A stretch of DNA of 64,000 nucleotides from Begonia masoniana. Its lineage: Eukaryota > Streptophyta > Magnoliopsida > Cucurbitales > Begoniaceae. Positions 32,637 to 44,087 of this stretch are shown in pieces. The translations under genes were made by a program, and so were the position numbers. The stretch lies in NCBI GenBank assembly GCA_022432975.1, contig CM039503.1:54186466-54250465 (forward strand), given 5' to 3'. The notes below the pieces were generated by a model. That model had not been told where the DNA came from, searched no databases, and saw only the letters and a program-made list of their open reading frames with translations. Position 1 is the first letter of the stretch. Each line of letters begins with the position of its first letter.

Positions 32637-34616
32637 ATGGAAATCCTTTCGTACACACCCTTTCAGCGTCTTGTCACAATCCAAAAGCCCATCTACAAAT
32701 ATGGGCGCTTCCATCATTCGTGCAACTCCCGTCTCTCAGTCGCAGTCAATGAATTATCCAATGCCCACCAGCTGCTCGACGAAATGCCTATATTGGACAC
32801 TTTTGCTTGGAATACTTTAATTCAAACCCACTTAACTGATGGCAGTACAAGCCATGTTATGTCCATCTACCAACAAATGCTGCTTCGAGGAGTTCGTCCC
32901 GATGAGCACACGCTTCCTCGGATATTAGCCGCCTCTCTCCTTTCCGGCGATCTCGATGCTGGAAAACAAGTTCATGCTCATTCATTTAAGCTCGGATTCT
33001 CCTCTAACTTATACATTACTACCGCTTTGATCAACCTGTATGGCCTCCTAGATAGCGTGGAGGCTGCAAAATGGCTCTTCGATTCTTCGCCCTTGAAGAA
33101 TTCAACTTCTTGGACTGTGTTAGCCAGGCTATACATAAGGGAAGGTAAACCTGAAAAAGCTGTTGATTTGTTTTATGAAATGGTGGAACTGAGGGTCGAC
33201 ATTGATTCGGTGGCTTTGGCGACCATTATTAACACCTGCCGCTCATTCAAATTGCTGCGAGATGGGAGAAATATCCACTGTATTGCTCGGGAGTTTGGGT
33301 TGGAGTTTGATGTGTTGGTTAGCAATTCTTTACTGAAAATGTATATGGATTGTGGCAGTCTGAAAGACGCCCGGGTAATCTTTGATCGGATGCCGTCTAA
33401 AGACGTTATTTCTTGGACCGAAATTATCAGCGCCTATGTAAAGCGGGGAGGGATCAATGAAAGTCTTAAATTGTTTAGGAAGATGAATATGGAGGGACTA
33501 AAACCCGACCCTCTTACAATCTCTAGCATTCTCCCAGCTTGCGGGAGAATAGCTTTACACAAGCATGGCAAAGAAATTCACGGCTACATGCTTAGAAATC
33601 ACGTCGAACTGAATCTCATCGTGCAGAATGCTATCATGGATATGTATGTTAAATCAGGATGCATCGAATCTGCTTCGAAGATTTTTTCTACAATGAAAAA
33701 CAAAGATGTTATTTCGTGGACGGTGATGATTCTAGGATGCAGCTTGCACGGACAAGGACGGACAGGAGTTGAGTTGTTTCGTGAAATGAAGAAAAACTCA
33801 GAGACGAAAATCGATCAAATCTTATATACAGCGGTTCTCCATGCTTGTAGTAATGCATGCATGGTTGAGGATGGAAAGTATTTCTTCAACTTCATCACCT
33901 CCCCAACTGTGACACACTTGTCCTTGAGAGTTGCTCTTCTAGCTCGGTCGGGACTTATGGAGGAGGCGAGAGTTTTTGTCGAGGAAGAAAATCTTAATAA
34001 TCACCCGGAGGTTATAAGAACACTGCTCGATGGATGCAGAATTCACGGGCATCGGACGGTTGGTAGAAGTTTCATCGAGAGGCTATGCGAATTGGAACCT
34101 CTAAATGCGGAGAACTACCTTATGCTTTCGAACTGGTACGCAGGTGATGGAAAATGGGAAAAGGTTCAAAAATGGAAAGAGACGATCAAGGATATGGGAT
34201 TAACACCGCAAAGAGCATATAGCTGGATTGAGTTTCGGAACAAAGTCCACGTGTTTGGGACCGGAGATGTATCGCATCCAAGATCGGAAGAAATATATTG
34301 GAGATTAGAAAGTTTGAAGAAGAGCATGGAAGGAAAGGGCCATTTGCTAGACTCGGATTTCAGTTTTCATGACGTGGATGAAGAGCGGGAGTGCGTAGGA
34401 ATTGGGCATAGCGAATTATTGGCCATTTCGTTCGGTCTGATTAGCAAGGTCGATGGATCTCCTATCCGGGTTACTAAAACTCATAGTGTGTGTCGAAATT
34501 GCCATCGTTTTGTAGAGCTAGCATCCGACATTGTGGGCCGAGAAATCATCTTGAAGGATCCCAATTGTTTCCACCATTTCAAGTTTGGACGTTGCTATTG
34601 CAGCAATTTTTGCTAA
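32637..34616 (+). CDS. PPR protein, PLS class with E and DYW domains, intronless
   Basis: The 659-residue protein consists of pentatricopeptide repeats in the PLS pattern (for example FAWNTLIQTHLTDGSTSHVM, DVISWTEIISAYVKRGGINE, DVISWTVMILGCSLHGQG), then an E domain, then a DYW deaminase-like domain from about residue 530. Such proteins bind organellar RNA one base per repeat and edit C to U. The zinc/active-site signature HSELLAISFGLI (HxE) and CRNCH are present, as is FHHFKFGRCYC. The final tripeptide is NFC instead of DYW, and the CSCGDYW box reads CYCSNFC. A plastid or mitochondrial targeting peptide is expected at the N-terminus (basic, no acid residues until about residue 37). The ATG at 32637 opens the family-like sequence. 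No lesion is seen. Confidence 0.92.
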   Translation: MEILSYTPFQRLVTIQKPIYKYGRFHHSCNSRLSVAVNELSNAHQLLDEMPILDTFAWNTLIQTHLTDGSTSHVMSIYQQMLLRGVRPDEHTLPRILAASLLSGDLDAGKQVHAHSFKLGFSSNLYITTALINLYGLLDSVEAAKWLFDSSPLKNSTSWTVLARLYIREGKPEKAVDLFYEMVELRVDIDSVALATIINTCRSFKLLRDGRNIHCIAREFGLEFDVLVSNSLLKMYMDCGSLKDARVIFDRMPSKDVISWTEIISAYVKRGGINESLKLFRKMNMEGLKPDPLTISSILPACGRIALHKHGKEIHGYMLRNHVELNLIVQNAIMDMYVKSGCIESASKIFSTMKNKDVISWTVMILGCSLHGQGRTGVELFREMKKNSETKIDQILYTAVLHACSNACMVEDGKYFFNFITSPTVTHLSLRVALLARSGLMEEARVFVEEENLNNHPEVIRTLLDGCRIHGHRTVGRSFIERLCELEPLNAENYLMLSNWYAGDGKWEKVQKWKETIKDMGLTPQRAYSWIEFRNKVHVFGTGDVSHPRSEEIYWRLESLKKSMEGKGHLLDSDFSFHDVDEERECVGIGHSELLAISFGLISKVDGSPIRVTKTHSVCRNCHRFVELASDIVGREIILKDPNCFHHFKFGRCYCSNFC

Positions 34617-34986
34617 ATAAATCCACTCTATCTTCTTTGAGCTTTGTCAATCACTGATTCTCCAATCATTGCGTAGTTCAAAAAACCGAACCATAGGTAG
34701 CTCCGATGCCCCACAAGTCATCGGAGTTCCACAATGTAAAAATTGCGAAACAAAAAAGGCACCTAGAGTGTATGGGCGTAATCAGACAGGTAACTGTAAT
34801 CACTAGTTCTTAACATTAATCATCACAAAATAGGACACAAAAGGTCAGAGACCCATTGTTCATGGTTTCTAATCTCAAAGTAAGGTTTCTCCAGAAGGGA
34901 AAAAGAAGCACCGAATAGATCCACAGCCAATAACCTTCTCAAAAATTTTAAGGAAAAAACTAAAAACCTGCTTTTTCAGATAGAGT
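34617..34986. other. Short convergent intergenic region
   Basis: This 370-base gap separates the PPR stop (+) and the calnexin copy 1 stop (-). It should hold both 3' UTRs; no other feature was found. Confidence 0.5.
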
Positions 34987-37900
34987 TCAAGTTTCTCTTC
35001 TAGAAGACCTCCTCCTAGCGGGAGCCGGTCCGTCTTTGTCATTCTCATCTTCTTTCTCCTCACTGCTTGGTCGATCATTGGAAGTCTCCTCGCTGCTTGG
35101 TTGATCATTGGAAGTCTCGGGTGTATTTGTTGCAGGGGTAGTTACCTGCAAAATGACACAATTAAGAACACATAAAAGGTGAAAATGAAGATCTATCAAT
35201 ACCCTCAGAAAAAATTAGGATTATGACCACGTACCACTGTTTTTTTGCCACCTAAAAGGATTCTAAAGAAAATTGAGAGAACTATGATCAAAACTGAGAC
35301 GACAACACCAATTGTTACATTGGGTTGTGTTTCTCCCTTTTGAATGAGGTCCTGGAACAACACACGATCAAAAATATCATTCTCCACAACTAGCGTACGG
35401 AACTAAATAAAGTCTTTAGATTCCTTTGACATTTGTTATGCGCAACCGTCTACAGATATAATGTGTATGACTAGTCTATTAATATTAAGTATAAAAGTAT
35501 TGACAGGTATTAGGACTTACAATGATCTTGGGTTTGTAAGCAGCCAAGAAAGGGACATCTCCTATCCTGTAGAGTAAGTCAAACACCTTTTTCTGCATCA
35601 TCAAGGACGAGATACCATGAGAATCAATATTCATCGCAATTATTTAGTAAGGAAAATAACACAGAAGAAACAGGTGACTACCTGCAACACGGAAAGGCCA
35701 TCAAAAGAAACAGCAGCAGCATCCTCTGCCTTCTGTTTCTCCTTCTCTATTTCAAATTTTGGCTTCCATGTTGTCTTCCGGTAAGATTCTGCAACTTTCT
35801 CATCTCCAGCTATCAAAATGTTGTCAAACAGAATTCCATCCTGCATGGTCCAAATTTCAATGCCAATGCAGCTATAGGCTCCACATTAGGTTTCTCCACC
35901 TCAAAGAAATCAGGATTTGGGATCTCCTGAGGTTTCCAAATACCCTTGTAATTTGGGTTGTCAATTAGAGGAGCGTGCCATTTGCCTTTATAAGCAGGAT
36001 TTCTCTTCATTGGCCTCTTCCATTCACCGCAACCTGGAGCAGCCTCACACTTAGGGTTATCAATTTTTGGCGCCTCCCACTCACCGTCCTCCTCATCATC
36101 CCAATCTTCGGGCTTTGTGGCCTCCGGGTCATCAATGTCTTCTGGCTCATCATCCAGCCATCCTTCTGGCTTCACAGCTTCCACATCTTCATCTCTATGG
36201 GTGCATCCTCGTCCCAGTCATCTGGCTTTTTAGCATTACTATCAGGAATCTTTTCCTACCTCATCCCAATCTTCTGGCTTCTTGTCATCTGGATCGGGAA
36301 TGGTTTTTGATGGTATCAGAGAAGGCTCGAAGTCTTCAGCTGAGAGGAAATTTGCTTTCTTTTTCTCCTCACCATCTATCAAAATTTTGAGTTCATTGTT
36401 GGAATTAAGTATTGCTGTATAGACATGTGAGAGTTTGTCAGAAGGTACAGATGGAGGGAACTTGAGATGATGCTCTACGTATTCTCCATTCTTTGGGTTC
36501 TTGTGCTTGAGGATGAAGTGAACTTTGTTTGTAGAACCACACTTGTCAGGTCCAAACATAATAGTGTAGGGTGAGTCATTATCAAACTCCTTGGCCTTCC
36601 ATCCATCTTGCTGAGGTCGAAGGATATTTTAAGTATGCACCCCCACATTCCAACCCATTCTGCAGCCTAACTTCATATTGGAGCACGACTGTTCCATCAG
36701 TGAAACTCAAACTCTCATCCAATTCTTTCACTATTGCATACTTCTTAGCCTTCTCGCTGACCAAGAGTCCAGTAGTCATCATGTCCTTCACTTTTAGAAT
36801 GCTTCCAGACGCCTACATTGATAAGGTTTGTAAACTTGAGATAAAATTTCTTTTGGAGGAAAAATTAAGTATAAACAGTTTAATAGTACGCAAATTTTCT
36901 TCCACAGGCAACCATAAAAAAAAATAATCATGAGCTCAGCAATTTTTATCTAATAGGACAAAAGAAGAGCCTGTCAACCAACATTTGCAGCCAACTTTAG
37001 TCACATGGAAATTGAAGCATTAGTATGAAATCAATGTGGTAGGGCAGGGAAGAAATTTCCATTTTCGTAACCTTCTTCTCGACACATTAATCTGTCGAGC
37101 TTAAAAATTCATCATGAAAAATATATTCAAGTCAATAAATTCGCAATAATTTGCTAAAATTAATCATGAAAAATGAATTTAATGGAGCAATAAATTCGCA
37201 GGAAAATATTTGATCATTCAAGGCAATTTCACTAAAATTAAAGTAAGACCGATGTGATCTACCACGGGCATATAATTTGCTATATCGTTGCTTGGATCAG
37301 TAGAAAATATATCAACAGAAAAGAAATGTATACAAGTGAGAGCAAAAAAACACAATTTTCTACGTCTTATAAATACTTATTCATATATAAGCACCAATAG
37401 AAAAAAAAAAAACATAAATCTTTTGCATGAGGAACCAGAACAACAGAAATTTAAATATTATTAAAGGTCATTATGCCGTTTAAATGAGTAGCAGGATGAA
37501 TTTATAAATACGGAGGCTTCGACACGATTGACTTCAAGCAGCAAACATGCGCCAGAAATATAAATAACCACTAAAAACAAAAGGAAGACCATTCCATTGG
37601 ATCACCAAAACAATCAAAGAGCAAGCATTAAAGACACAGAAGAAAAAGGGTGGATGAAGACGTGAGGCGTACCTTGATAGTCATCCTTCTCAGAAACTAC
37701 CCATCCGACCTCAAATGAATCATCAAAAGGTTCGTAAAAGATCTAATCGAAAAGATCCCAAACTTACGAGTAAGATGAACATAAAACAGCAGATAAAAAT
37801 ACAATGATCTAAAATCAGAAAGTGTGGATTGAATCTCACATACCAATCGGCATCAGAAGCGCGGATCTGAAAAGCGAGGCATCCGATGAGCATGAGTAGC

Positions 37901-38356
37901 AGGATGAATTTATAAATACGGAGGCTTCGACACGATTGACTTCAAGCAGCAAACATGCGCCAGAAATATAAATAACCACTAAAAACAAAAGGAAGACCAT
38001 TCCATTGGATCACCAAAACAACCAAAGAGCAAGCATGAAAGACACAGAAGAAAAAGGGTGGATGAAGACGTGAGTCGTACCTTGATAGTCATCCTTCTCA
38101 GAAACTACCCATCCGACCTCAAATGAATCATCAAAAGGTTCGTAGAAGATCTAATTGAAAAGATCCCAAACTTACGAGTAAGATGAACATACAAAAAAGC
38201 AGATAAAAATGACAATGAGCTAAAATCAGAAAGTGTGGATTTGAAATCTCAACATACCAAATCGGCATCAGAAGCGCGGATCTGAAAAGCGAGGCATCCG
38301 ATGAGCAGCAGCGCCGCCACCTCCAGAAGCACAGTAATCGATAGCCTCCTTTCCAT
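34987..38356 (-). pseudogene. CNX: Calnexin copy 1, multiple frameshifts and duplicated exons
   Basis: Calnexin is an ER membrane lectin chaperone for monoglucosylated glycoproteins. Exons by splice sites: 38258-38356 (signal peptide, QIRASDADL), 38081-38150, 35682-36812 (lectin domain and P-domain), 35521-35592, 35235-35351 (membrane helix, IVLSIFFRILLGG) and 34987-35145 (cytosolic acidic tail ending SSRRET). Compared with copy 2, exon 3 has single-base indels at about 35868, 36197, 36254, 36628 and 36756, which break the frame repeatedly. The tail carries a duplicated SNDQPSSEET-type segment. Intron 1-2 sequence is tandemly duplicated (37484-38306), so extra copies of exon 2 and part of exon 1 exist. 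I infer a pseudogene, though dense assembly errors would look the same. Confidence 0.82.
37484..38306 (-). repeat. Tandem duplication carrying calnexin exon 2 and part of exon 1
   Basis: Two units, 37484-37891 (408 bases) and 37892-38306 (415), are almost identical. Both contain the complete 70-base exon 2 (37673-37742 and 38081-38150) with good splice sites. The first unit ends inside exon 1 (37843-37891), where the second begins with the same GAGTAGCAGGATGAA word. Inclusion of both exon 2 copies would shift frame (140 bases). Confidence 0.85.
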
Positions 38357-38966
38357 AGCTGAAATAATAATGCACCAAAAATCGAAACGAAGAACAAAAT
38401 GATGGCTCCATGATAGAAAAATCGAAAGCAATAAAAGACAAAAAAGAAACGATTGAAATGAAAGGTCCTAGCACCTGCAGAGGAACAGAAGCAGAAGAAG
38501 AAGAAACAAATCAGGCCGTCGCCCCCTAGAGAGAGTTCTCCCGTTGGGTTTTTCGTCAAACCCTGGTCGTCCCTCGAGTTTTATTATACAGAACTAGGAA
38601 ATACCCGTCACAACATTCAATTCTCTGCAACTTGGAACGACGAATAAGACTATAATGCCCCTATTAGTTCCAAAAACCACAACTTTATTTTTTTTTTATT
38701 ATTTTATTTTCCTCTGTTTATAATTATTTAACTTACCAAATCGGCATCAGAAGCGCGGATCTGAAAAGCGAGGCATCCAACGAGCAGCAGCGCCGCCACC
38801 TCCACAAGCACAGTAATCGATAGCCTCCTTTCCATAGCTGAAATAATAATGCACCAAAAATCGAAACGAAGAACAACCTTAATGTATTGATAATGGGAAT
38901 ATGCCCCTACCGTCATAATTTCCGTCAAAAAAATAACATTTTTTCACTTGTTCATTTTTTTTTTCC

Positions 38967-39150
38967 CGAAATACCCCTCACTGGACCGAACCCGAACCTG
39001 ACCGGTTCGGCTAATTGCACTTTGGTTTTTATTTTTATTTTTTAATTCTATTCATCTGTCTTCTCTTTTTCGAGAAATAGGATTTAAAAAAAATAATAGT
39101 GGAATTAGCTGAACCGGTCTGGTCCGGTTCGGTCCATGATAGGTATTTCG
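38967..39150. repeat. Inverted repeat rich in GGTTCGGTCC words
   Basis: The arm 38967-39020 (CGAAATACCCCTCACTGGAC start) pairs imperfectly with 39099-39150 (ends GGTCCATGATAGGTATTTCG). The loop is about 78 bases. It could be a small MITE-like or foldback element; no target duplication was found. Confidence 0.65.

Positions 39151-39235
<85 letters not shown>
39151..39235 (+). repeat. 85-base uninterrupted poly-A tract
   Basis: Uninterrupted A from 39151 to 39235. The length is likely approximate because such runs are hard to sequence. Confidence 0.95.
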
Positions 39236-39238
<3 letters not shown>

Positions 39239-39930
39239 CCAAAAACACAACTTTATTTTTTTTCATTATTTATTTCCTCTATTTATAATTTATTTTACCT
39301 TAATTATTCAACGCATCATCAAATATATTTACATAATATTATTTATAATTAATTATAAAAATAATAATTTTTTAATTTTTATAATTCACTGTAAGTTAAT
39401 CCATGCAATATAAATTTTGGAGTTTTAATTTTTTTTTTTAAAATGACACGACTTGAAGTAAACTAAGTCTTATTTTAATTAATCGAGAAATATTTAAATT
39501 AGTTAAGACTCAAGTTAAACATGAAAGAAAATAAATTAAATACGTATTTAAAAACAAAATTAAAACTTGAAATAGAAAAATAAGGTTGAACTAGTGTAGA
39601 ATCTAACGCCTTGGCCACGGAGGGAGGCGGCTCCGGGAGTGTTAAGTTCTCACAGCAGTGAAACACGTTCACTTATCTTCCTCCTCCTCAAGATCTGAGT
39701 TGAAAGAAAAATTACGATATTCTTTCAAGAGAAGCCAAAATCATGATTCCAATACTTCAATTACTCTACCCAGTTTAATAATAACTGTAGATCCCAAAAA
39801 ACTTCAATTTAAATAACTGACAACAACAAAACTAGTTCTATGCTTTGATCTTACGTCGCAAAGTTCAGATCCTCACCAGTAAAAAGTCAAAAAAAAAATA
39901 CTAGGAAGTTGCAGATGGAAGGAATTTGCT

Positions 39931-42687
39931 TCAAGATTCCCTTCTGGAAGTCCTCTTCCTTGCGGGAGCAACAGTTTCCGGGTTTTCCTTTTCGCCTTCC
40001 TTCTCCTCGCTGCTTCCTTGATCATCCGACGCCTCTGTCGCATCAGCTCTGTTTGTTGCAGGGGCGGCCGCCTGCAAAATCAAAATGAAGAATGCGTCAT
40101 GAGGGCAAATGACAAAAATTATTTCCTTGTCCTCGTTCTGGGGAGGTTTCAAATATAACTACGTACCACTGGTTTTTTGCCACCAAAAAGGATTCTAAAG
40201 AAAATGGAGAGAATTATGACCAAAACTGAAACAATAATCCCGATCGTTACATTGGGTTGCTTTTCTCCCTTTTCAATGAGGTCCTGTAAAATATAGGGCC
40301 AAAACAATATACGATTATGGTCCGAGTAGCACAAAGAAGTAAGAACTAACTTCAATCTCTAGACTTCTTTTAACTTATGGTGAATGAACAAGTCTTTTTT
40401 GCATGTACGACAAGTCAAAGGACTCACAATGATCTTAGGTTTGTATTCGGCCAAGAAAGGAACATCCCCTAGCTTGTAGAGTACGTCAAAAACCTTTTTC
40501 TGCACCATCAGACCCAAGAAGAATCAGTTTTCAAAGTGATCATTTTAGAGGAAAAAACACAATAGAAACGAAGATTACCTGTATCCCAGAAAGACCATCT
40601 GATGAAATAGCAGCAGCATCCTCCGCCTTCTGTTTCTCCTTCTCTATTTCAAATTTTGGCTTCCATGTTGTCTTCCGGTAAGATTCTGCAACTTTCTCAT
40701 CTCCAGCTATCAAAATGTTGTCAAACAGAATTCCATCCTGCATGGTCCAAATTTCAATGCCAATGGCAGCTATAGGCTCCACATTAGGTTTCTCCACCTC
40801 AAAGAAATCAGGATTTGGGATCTCCTGAGGTTTCCAAATACCCTTGTAATTTGGGTTGTCAATTAGAGGAGCGTGCCATTTGCCTTTATAAGCAGGATTT
40901 CTCTTCATTGGCCTCTTCCATTCACCGCAACCTGGAGCAGCCTCACACTTTGGGTTATCAATTTTTGGCGCCTCCCACTCACCGTCCTCCTCATCATCCC
41001 AATCTTCGGGCTTTGTGGCCTCCGGGTCATCAATATCTTCTGGCTCATCATCCAGCCATCCTTCCGGCTTCACAGCTTCTACATCTTCAATCTCCATGGG
41101 TGCATCCTTGTCCCAGTCATCTGGCTTTTCAGCATTACTATCAGGAATCCTTTCCACCTCATCCCAATCTTCTGGCTTCTTGTCATCTGGATCGGGAATG
41201 GTTTTTGATGGTATCAGAGAAGGCTCGAAGTCTTCAGCTGAGAGGAAATTTGCTTTCTTTTTCTCCTCACCATCTATCAAAATTTTGAGTTCATTGTTGG
41301 AATTAAGTATTGCTGTATAGACATGTGAGAGTTTGTCAGAAGGTACAGATGGAGGGAACTTGAGATGATGCTCTACGTATTCTCCATTCTTTGGGTTCTT
41401 GTGCTTGAGGATGAAGTGAACTTTGTTTGTAGAACCACACTTGTCAGGTCCAAACATAATAGTGTAGGGTGAGTCATTATCAAACTCCTTGGCCTTCCAT
41501 CCATCTTGCTGAGGTCGAAGGTATTTTAAGTATGCACCCCCACATTCCAACCCATTCTGAAACCTAACTTCATATTGGAGCACGACTGTTCCATCAGTGA
41601 AACTCAAACTCTCATCCAATTCTTTCACAATTGCATACTTCTTAGCCGTTCTCACTGACCAAAAGTCCATAGTCATCATGTCCCTCACTCTTAGAATGCT
41701 TCCACACACCTACATTTCAAATGGTTTTCAAACAACAATATAATTTGCAAGAAAACACTAGCTATGTTATCACACATGGCATTTAAGTCAAAAATTGACA
41801 CATGTTGCAGTCGTGGGGAAGAAAATATATTGATTGATCAACTTATGCTGGTTGATTATAAAACAAACTATTAGAATAAAGATACATCTATCTGGACTCT
41901 GAATTTAAAAAAAAAAAAAATATTCTTACAATATGTTAGGTTTTTATACAAAAAGAAGGCCAAAAAAATATCCCTACAAATAAAGTTAAATATTTGATGA
42001 AATGAGTTTTCTCTAGATATTTTGGTTTTTTCTATTTTCTTAGAAACAACGTGCTTCTTCCTTAAAATTTCAGAACTTGAACACATCGAAGGTTGCCAAT
42101 TCGGGAAAACTAAACAAAAAATAAGGCATAGAAGCGTTGAGTAAAATATTTCAACATATAACTGAGAGTTTTGGTTTAAGTTTTGCCCGATAAAAGCAAG
42201 CCTACGATACCAAACAACTTGGAAAGTAGTTCCTTAGACTTCGCCTGCAACAAAACACTCTTGCAAATAATAACTAAAATTACAATATCATAGCAAGTGT
42301 ACAATGAACTTAAGAATTATAGATGCTTTAGCATTGGATTTGCATCTTCATACAGCATGTAAAACATATCCAAAGTCCAAACACTAAGAGCGAAAGAAAA
42401 GGATTGAAAATAGCAAATGGCTACCTTTGTAGTCATCCCTCTCAGAAACTATCCAACGATCTTCAAATGAATCATCAAATGGCTCGTAAAAGATCTGATA
42501 AAAAAGATCGGGGGCTTTCAAATCAAATATAATTCAGAAAAAAAAAAAAAAAAAATCCACGAAACTGGTGGTTGAAATAGTAGGTTACCAAATCGGCATC
42601 AGAAGCGCGGATCTGAGAGGTGACGCAACCGATAAAGAGAAGCGCTACAACCTCGAGAAGCAGATAAAAATTTCGCCTCCTTTCCAT
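39931..42687 (-). CDS. CNX: Calnexin copy 2, six exons, one frameshift
   Basis: ER chaperone of about 542 residues. Exons: 42589-42687 (signal peptide MERRRNFYLLLEVVALLFIG), 42425-42494 (IFYEPFDDSFEDRW), 40579-41709, 40428-40499, 40167-40283 (membrane helix IIVSVLVIILSIFFRILFGG) and 39931-40071 (tail to TSRRES). Exon 3 has the lectin signature [14 protein letters not shown] and the P-domain with repeats [28 protein letters not shown] and three GEWEAP/GKWHAP/GIWKPQ units. All introns are GT-AG. One extra base near 41647-41652 (ACGGC where copy 1 has AAGGC) breaks the frame after LLVSEN. Exon 3 is 1131 bases where 1130 fits. This is the likely functional copy if that base is an error. Direct tandem of copy 1. 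Confidence 0.88.
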
Positions 42688-44087
42688 CCCTGAACACAAT
42701 TAAACCCCAAAGAGAGTAAAAATCAAAAAGAAAAATGAAAATATTCACAGAACCTGTAAAATTCCTCAACGGAATACAAAAGCAACGAAAAACGAAATCG
42801 CCGATCCAACCAAAAATGAACGGACAGTATATAATTTTGCAAGAAGAACAAAGAGAAGGCAATCGTCGTCACTCACCGGATCAGAACGGAAGAGACAGTA
42901 GAGCGATCGCAGTCAACCGAGTCCACTCGCCAATCTTCATTTATCAACCTCATTAGTAAGATAGGGGCATTTTGGTCATTTACCGCGCCATTCAATTTCT
43001 ACCGTTTGATTTGATTACCAATTTGGGTAACAGTCGGGATTAACAGAATCAACGAACCTAATTAATCTTCATACTCGCCAATCACATTTTCACAATTAAT
43101 CTTTTAGTTTTAGCTGAATTTTGTCGTGTTATGGGTCGGGATATGGTTTGTTCAAGATATGTCATCCATGGTCGACGACTCTCGACACCGTGACTCGTCT
43201 CCACCGAACGCAGATGTAATGTTGTCGCAGTGGATATAACTCAAAATCGGTATTTAGGAATGGAGGCTCGATTATACGAGTTGGCCTTCTACCTAAGTTT
43301 TCTTTTCACCATACCATCCGCGAAAGACATAATTTTCATAAGAGAACGAGTATCACGTGACCATTTCGACGATCCTCGAAAGTAAGACCGACCCACAAGA
43401 GACATAGTTTTGGTTTGGGTTTAATCATTTGACATAGCCCATCAAGAGCTAATCTCGACTCCAAATCAACCGAAATCAGGCACGTAATAGAACTCTAAGT
43501 TGCACCAAATCGGACAAAAGGCACACCCGACACCAAGATGACTTCAGTACATGTTTTTCGATATTTTATGCAAACGATGATTTTAGACCTCTTTTTTCCT
43601 ACAATATGTGCGTAGAAAAAGATAGTAAATTGGCCGAAGAACACAGAACATGCTGAATCAGTGACAAGATAGTTCACTTGGCCACCCAACCAACTGTAAC
43701 TCATTGAAAATATTAAGGTCGAGCCATGGCTCTAGTCTTTTGCCCCGTCAATCCAGACCCTTAATCGATTATATGAACCTTCGTACAATCGTCCAAGATA
43801 AACAAACTTCAAAAATAGAAACCATGTTTAGGTGAACAAAGAATCAAAAGAATTCATCCATTTGAAATATTATCAGAAATATTGAATTAGCCAACAACAA
43901 AGCTCCTATCATGCAGTCAAATTGCAAGTCATTAGCTTTTCTTAATCAAATTCCAATTGGTCAAAGAAAACTTGTTGCAGCTATTGTTCCCAAATTCCCA
44001 ATGGAGTGCATAAAGTAGCAGAGAATTATACCAGACGATGCAGAGCGACAAAGCACAAATATTGAACCGATGTAGTGAAGAAGAGCA
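42688..44087. other. Intergenic between calnexin copy 2 and HYD1
   Basis: 1.4 kb. The first 300 bases should hold the calnexin 5' UTR and promoter; no clear TATA was seen. The region 42960-44087 has only short frames and no repeat that I recognise, apart from HYD1 3' UTR at the right end. Confidence 0.45.

Larger units (their letters stand above)
38669..39302. repeat. Direct repeat enclosing a third calnexin exon 1, a hairpin and a poly-A tract
   Basis: The 67-base segment 38669-38735 (TTCCAAAAACCACAACTTTA start) recurs with changes at 39236-39302. Between them lie an extra full exon 1 of calnexin (38737-38835, MERRLSITVLVEVAAL), an inverted repeat (38967-39020 with 39099-39150) and 85 consecutive A residues (39151-39235). 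The remaining part of 38357-39930 is A/T-rich with no gene. Confidence 0.8.

Noticed and set aside
35975..36390. Plus-strand ORFs of about 110 residues over calnexin copy 1 (also 40815-41320 in copy 2)
   Set aside because: They are antisense shadows of the calnexin P-domain.
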